From an uncultured Muribaculaceae bacterium (GTDB lineage: Bacteria > Bacteroidota > Bacteroidia > Bacteroidales > Muribaculaceae): a DNA stretch of 64,000 nt. Made by a program: the position numbers and the translations under genes. The stretch is from positions 1-64,000 of the forward strand of contig CAJTXU010000008.1 in assembly GCA_910584125.1 (NCBI GenBank). Direction: 5' to 3'. Under the pieces are notes generated by a model, which saw nothing but the letters and a program-made list of their open reading frames with translations, was not told the origin of the DNA and did not search any database. Positions 63,146-64,000 of the stretch are shown here, piece after piece (positions within the stretch are counted from its first letter, which is position 1; each line of letters starts with the position of its first letter).

Positions 63146-63203
63146 GCAGCGGGGCCTTCACCCGGAATTCTGAAAAACAATTGTAGACTTAAAAAATCGA
63201 AAC

Positions 63204-64000
63204 ATGAAACTGTCTCAGTTCAAATTTAAACTTCCCGACGAACTGATAGCCCAATATCCGTCGGAAAATCGCGACGAATGCCGTCTGATGGTGGTAAACG
63301 CCCGGACTGGAGAGATAAGTCATCACATTTTCAAAGAGATACTCGACTTTTTCGACGAGGGCGACGTGATGGTGTTCAACGACACCAAGGTCTTCCCGGC
63401 ACGCCTCTACGGCAACAAGGAGAAGACCGGCGCCTGCATCGAGGTGTTCCTGCTCAGGGAGCTGAACGCCGACAACAAGCTCTGGGACGTGCTGGTGGAG
63501 CCGGCGCGCAAGATACGCATCGGCAACAAACTCTATTTCGGCGAGGACGATTCGATGGTGGCCGAGGTCATCGACAACACCACGTCGCGGGGCCGCACGC
63601 TCCGGTTCCTCTACGACGGTCCGCACGATGAGTTCAAGGAGGCCCTGTATTCGCTCGGCGAGATGCCTCTGCCAGAATACATCACGCGCAAGGTCGACGA
63701 GACCGACGGCGAGCGCTACCAGTGCATCTTCGCCGCCAAGGAGGGCGCGGTGATGGCCCCGGCGGCCGGAATGCATTTCAGCCGCGAGCTTATGAAACGC
63801 CTTGAGATCAAGGGCGTGGAGCGCGGATTCCTCACCCTCCATTCGGGCCGCGGCAACTACAAGGAGATTGACGTCGAAGACCTCACCAAGCACCGCATGG
63901 ACTCCGAGGAGATGTTCGTAGACGACGAGCTCGTGGAGATGGTCAACAAGGCCAAGGACGACAGGAAGCGTGTATGCGCCGTCGGCACGTCGGTGATGCG
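63204..64000 (+). CDS. queA: S-adenosylmethionine:tRNA ribosyltransferase-isomerase, 5' part
   Basis: The frame opens with [20 protein letters not shown], the standard QueA N-terminus, and runs to the window edge (265 codons) with [18 protein letters not shown], '[11 protein letters not shown]', '[21 protein letters not shown]' and 'CAVGTSVMR'. It transfers and isomerises the ribosyl part of SAM onto 7-aminomethyl-7-deazaguanine in queuosine synthesis. The 3' end (~80 codons) is outside the window. Confidence 0.95.
   Translation, partial: MKLSQFKFKLPDELIAQYPSENRDECRLMVVNARTGEISHHIFKEILDFFDEGDVMVFNDTKVFPARLYGNKEKTGACIEVFLLRELNADNKLWDVLVEPARKIRIGNKLYFGEDDSMVAEVIDNTTSRGRTLRFLYDGPHDEFKEALYSLGEMPLPEYITRKVDETDGERYQCIFAAKEGAVMAPAAGMHFSRELMKRLEIKGVERGFLTLHSGRGNYKEIDVEDLTKHRMDSEEMFVDDELVEMVNKAKDDRKRVCAVGTSVM

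Overview
The window is about 64 kb of GC-rich chromosome from a member of the Bacteroidales. The gene orders, the TTTG-N19-21-TAnnTTTG promoters, the lack of strong Shine-Dalgarno sites, the TonB receptors and the hmu locus all point there. The high GC suggests a Muribaculaceae-like gut lineage, but that is inference. Nothing here fixes the species; only the 3' tail of a 5S rRNA gene lies at the left edge.

Layout. 1-98: end of an rRNA operon and its terminator. 99-11653: housekeeping genes (DUF2723 GT-C-like membrane protein, NodB deacetylase, SDR epimerase, DUF4271 protein, hemD, a receiver/PEP-binding fusion protein, a coiled-coil protein). 11657-13890: an AT-rich insert with two P-loop ATPase genes, the first frameshifted. 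13936-16944: miaB and a CoA-transferase, transcribed divergently from overlapping promoters. 16986-25883: an accessory island that starts with a MITE-like element and holds a predicted RiPP (modified peptide) locus. 25942-30067: tonB-exbD-exbB-pdxJ divergent from a CBS gene and nadK. 30155-33011: rpoN-type regulator, lptE, a hypothetical gene and secG. 33113-34699: an orphan phage portal-like gene. 34775-43618: central metabolism and DNA repair (MFS, galM, GT2, fba, xseAB, DUF4831, nnrDE). 43920-45200: a BspA-type leucine-rich repeat protein. 45328-55397: a heme-acquisition locus of hmu type with a PepSY gene upstream. 55540-55757: a predicted small RNA. 56042-56931: a frameshifted Rpn-type nuclease. 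57051-60153: surE-GT2-mtaB. 60308-64000: the Bacteroidetes block ftsX-DUF3098-uppP-truB-queA, with queA cut by the window edge.

The most interesting region is the peptide island. A 98-residue precursor at 19749 has a double-glycine leader and a Cys-rich core with four N-x-x-G-C repeats. It is followed by a radical SAM/SPASM maturase, a TonB-dependent receptor and a C39-peptidase ABC exporter. A paralogous receptor lies upstream. The first receptor and the precursor share a duplicated upstream region of about 70 bp with a palindrome. Together these suggest a thioether-type or otherwise modified peptide that is secreted and then taken up again, or recognised, by dedicated outer-membrane receptors.

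A second coherent system is the hmu-type locus. It has a calycin-like lipoprotein in the HmuY position, a TonB receptor, a CobN-like HmuS and an ExbB/ExbD-like motor. Its two promoters share a 10-bp motif at identical spacing.
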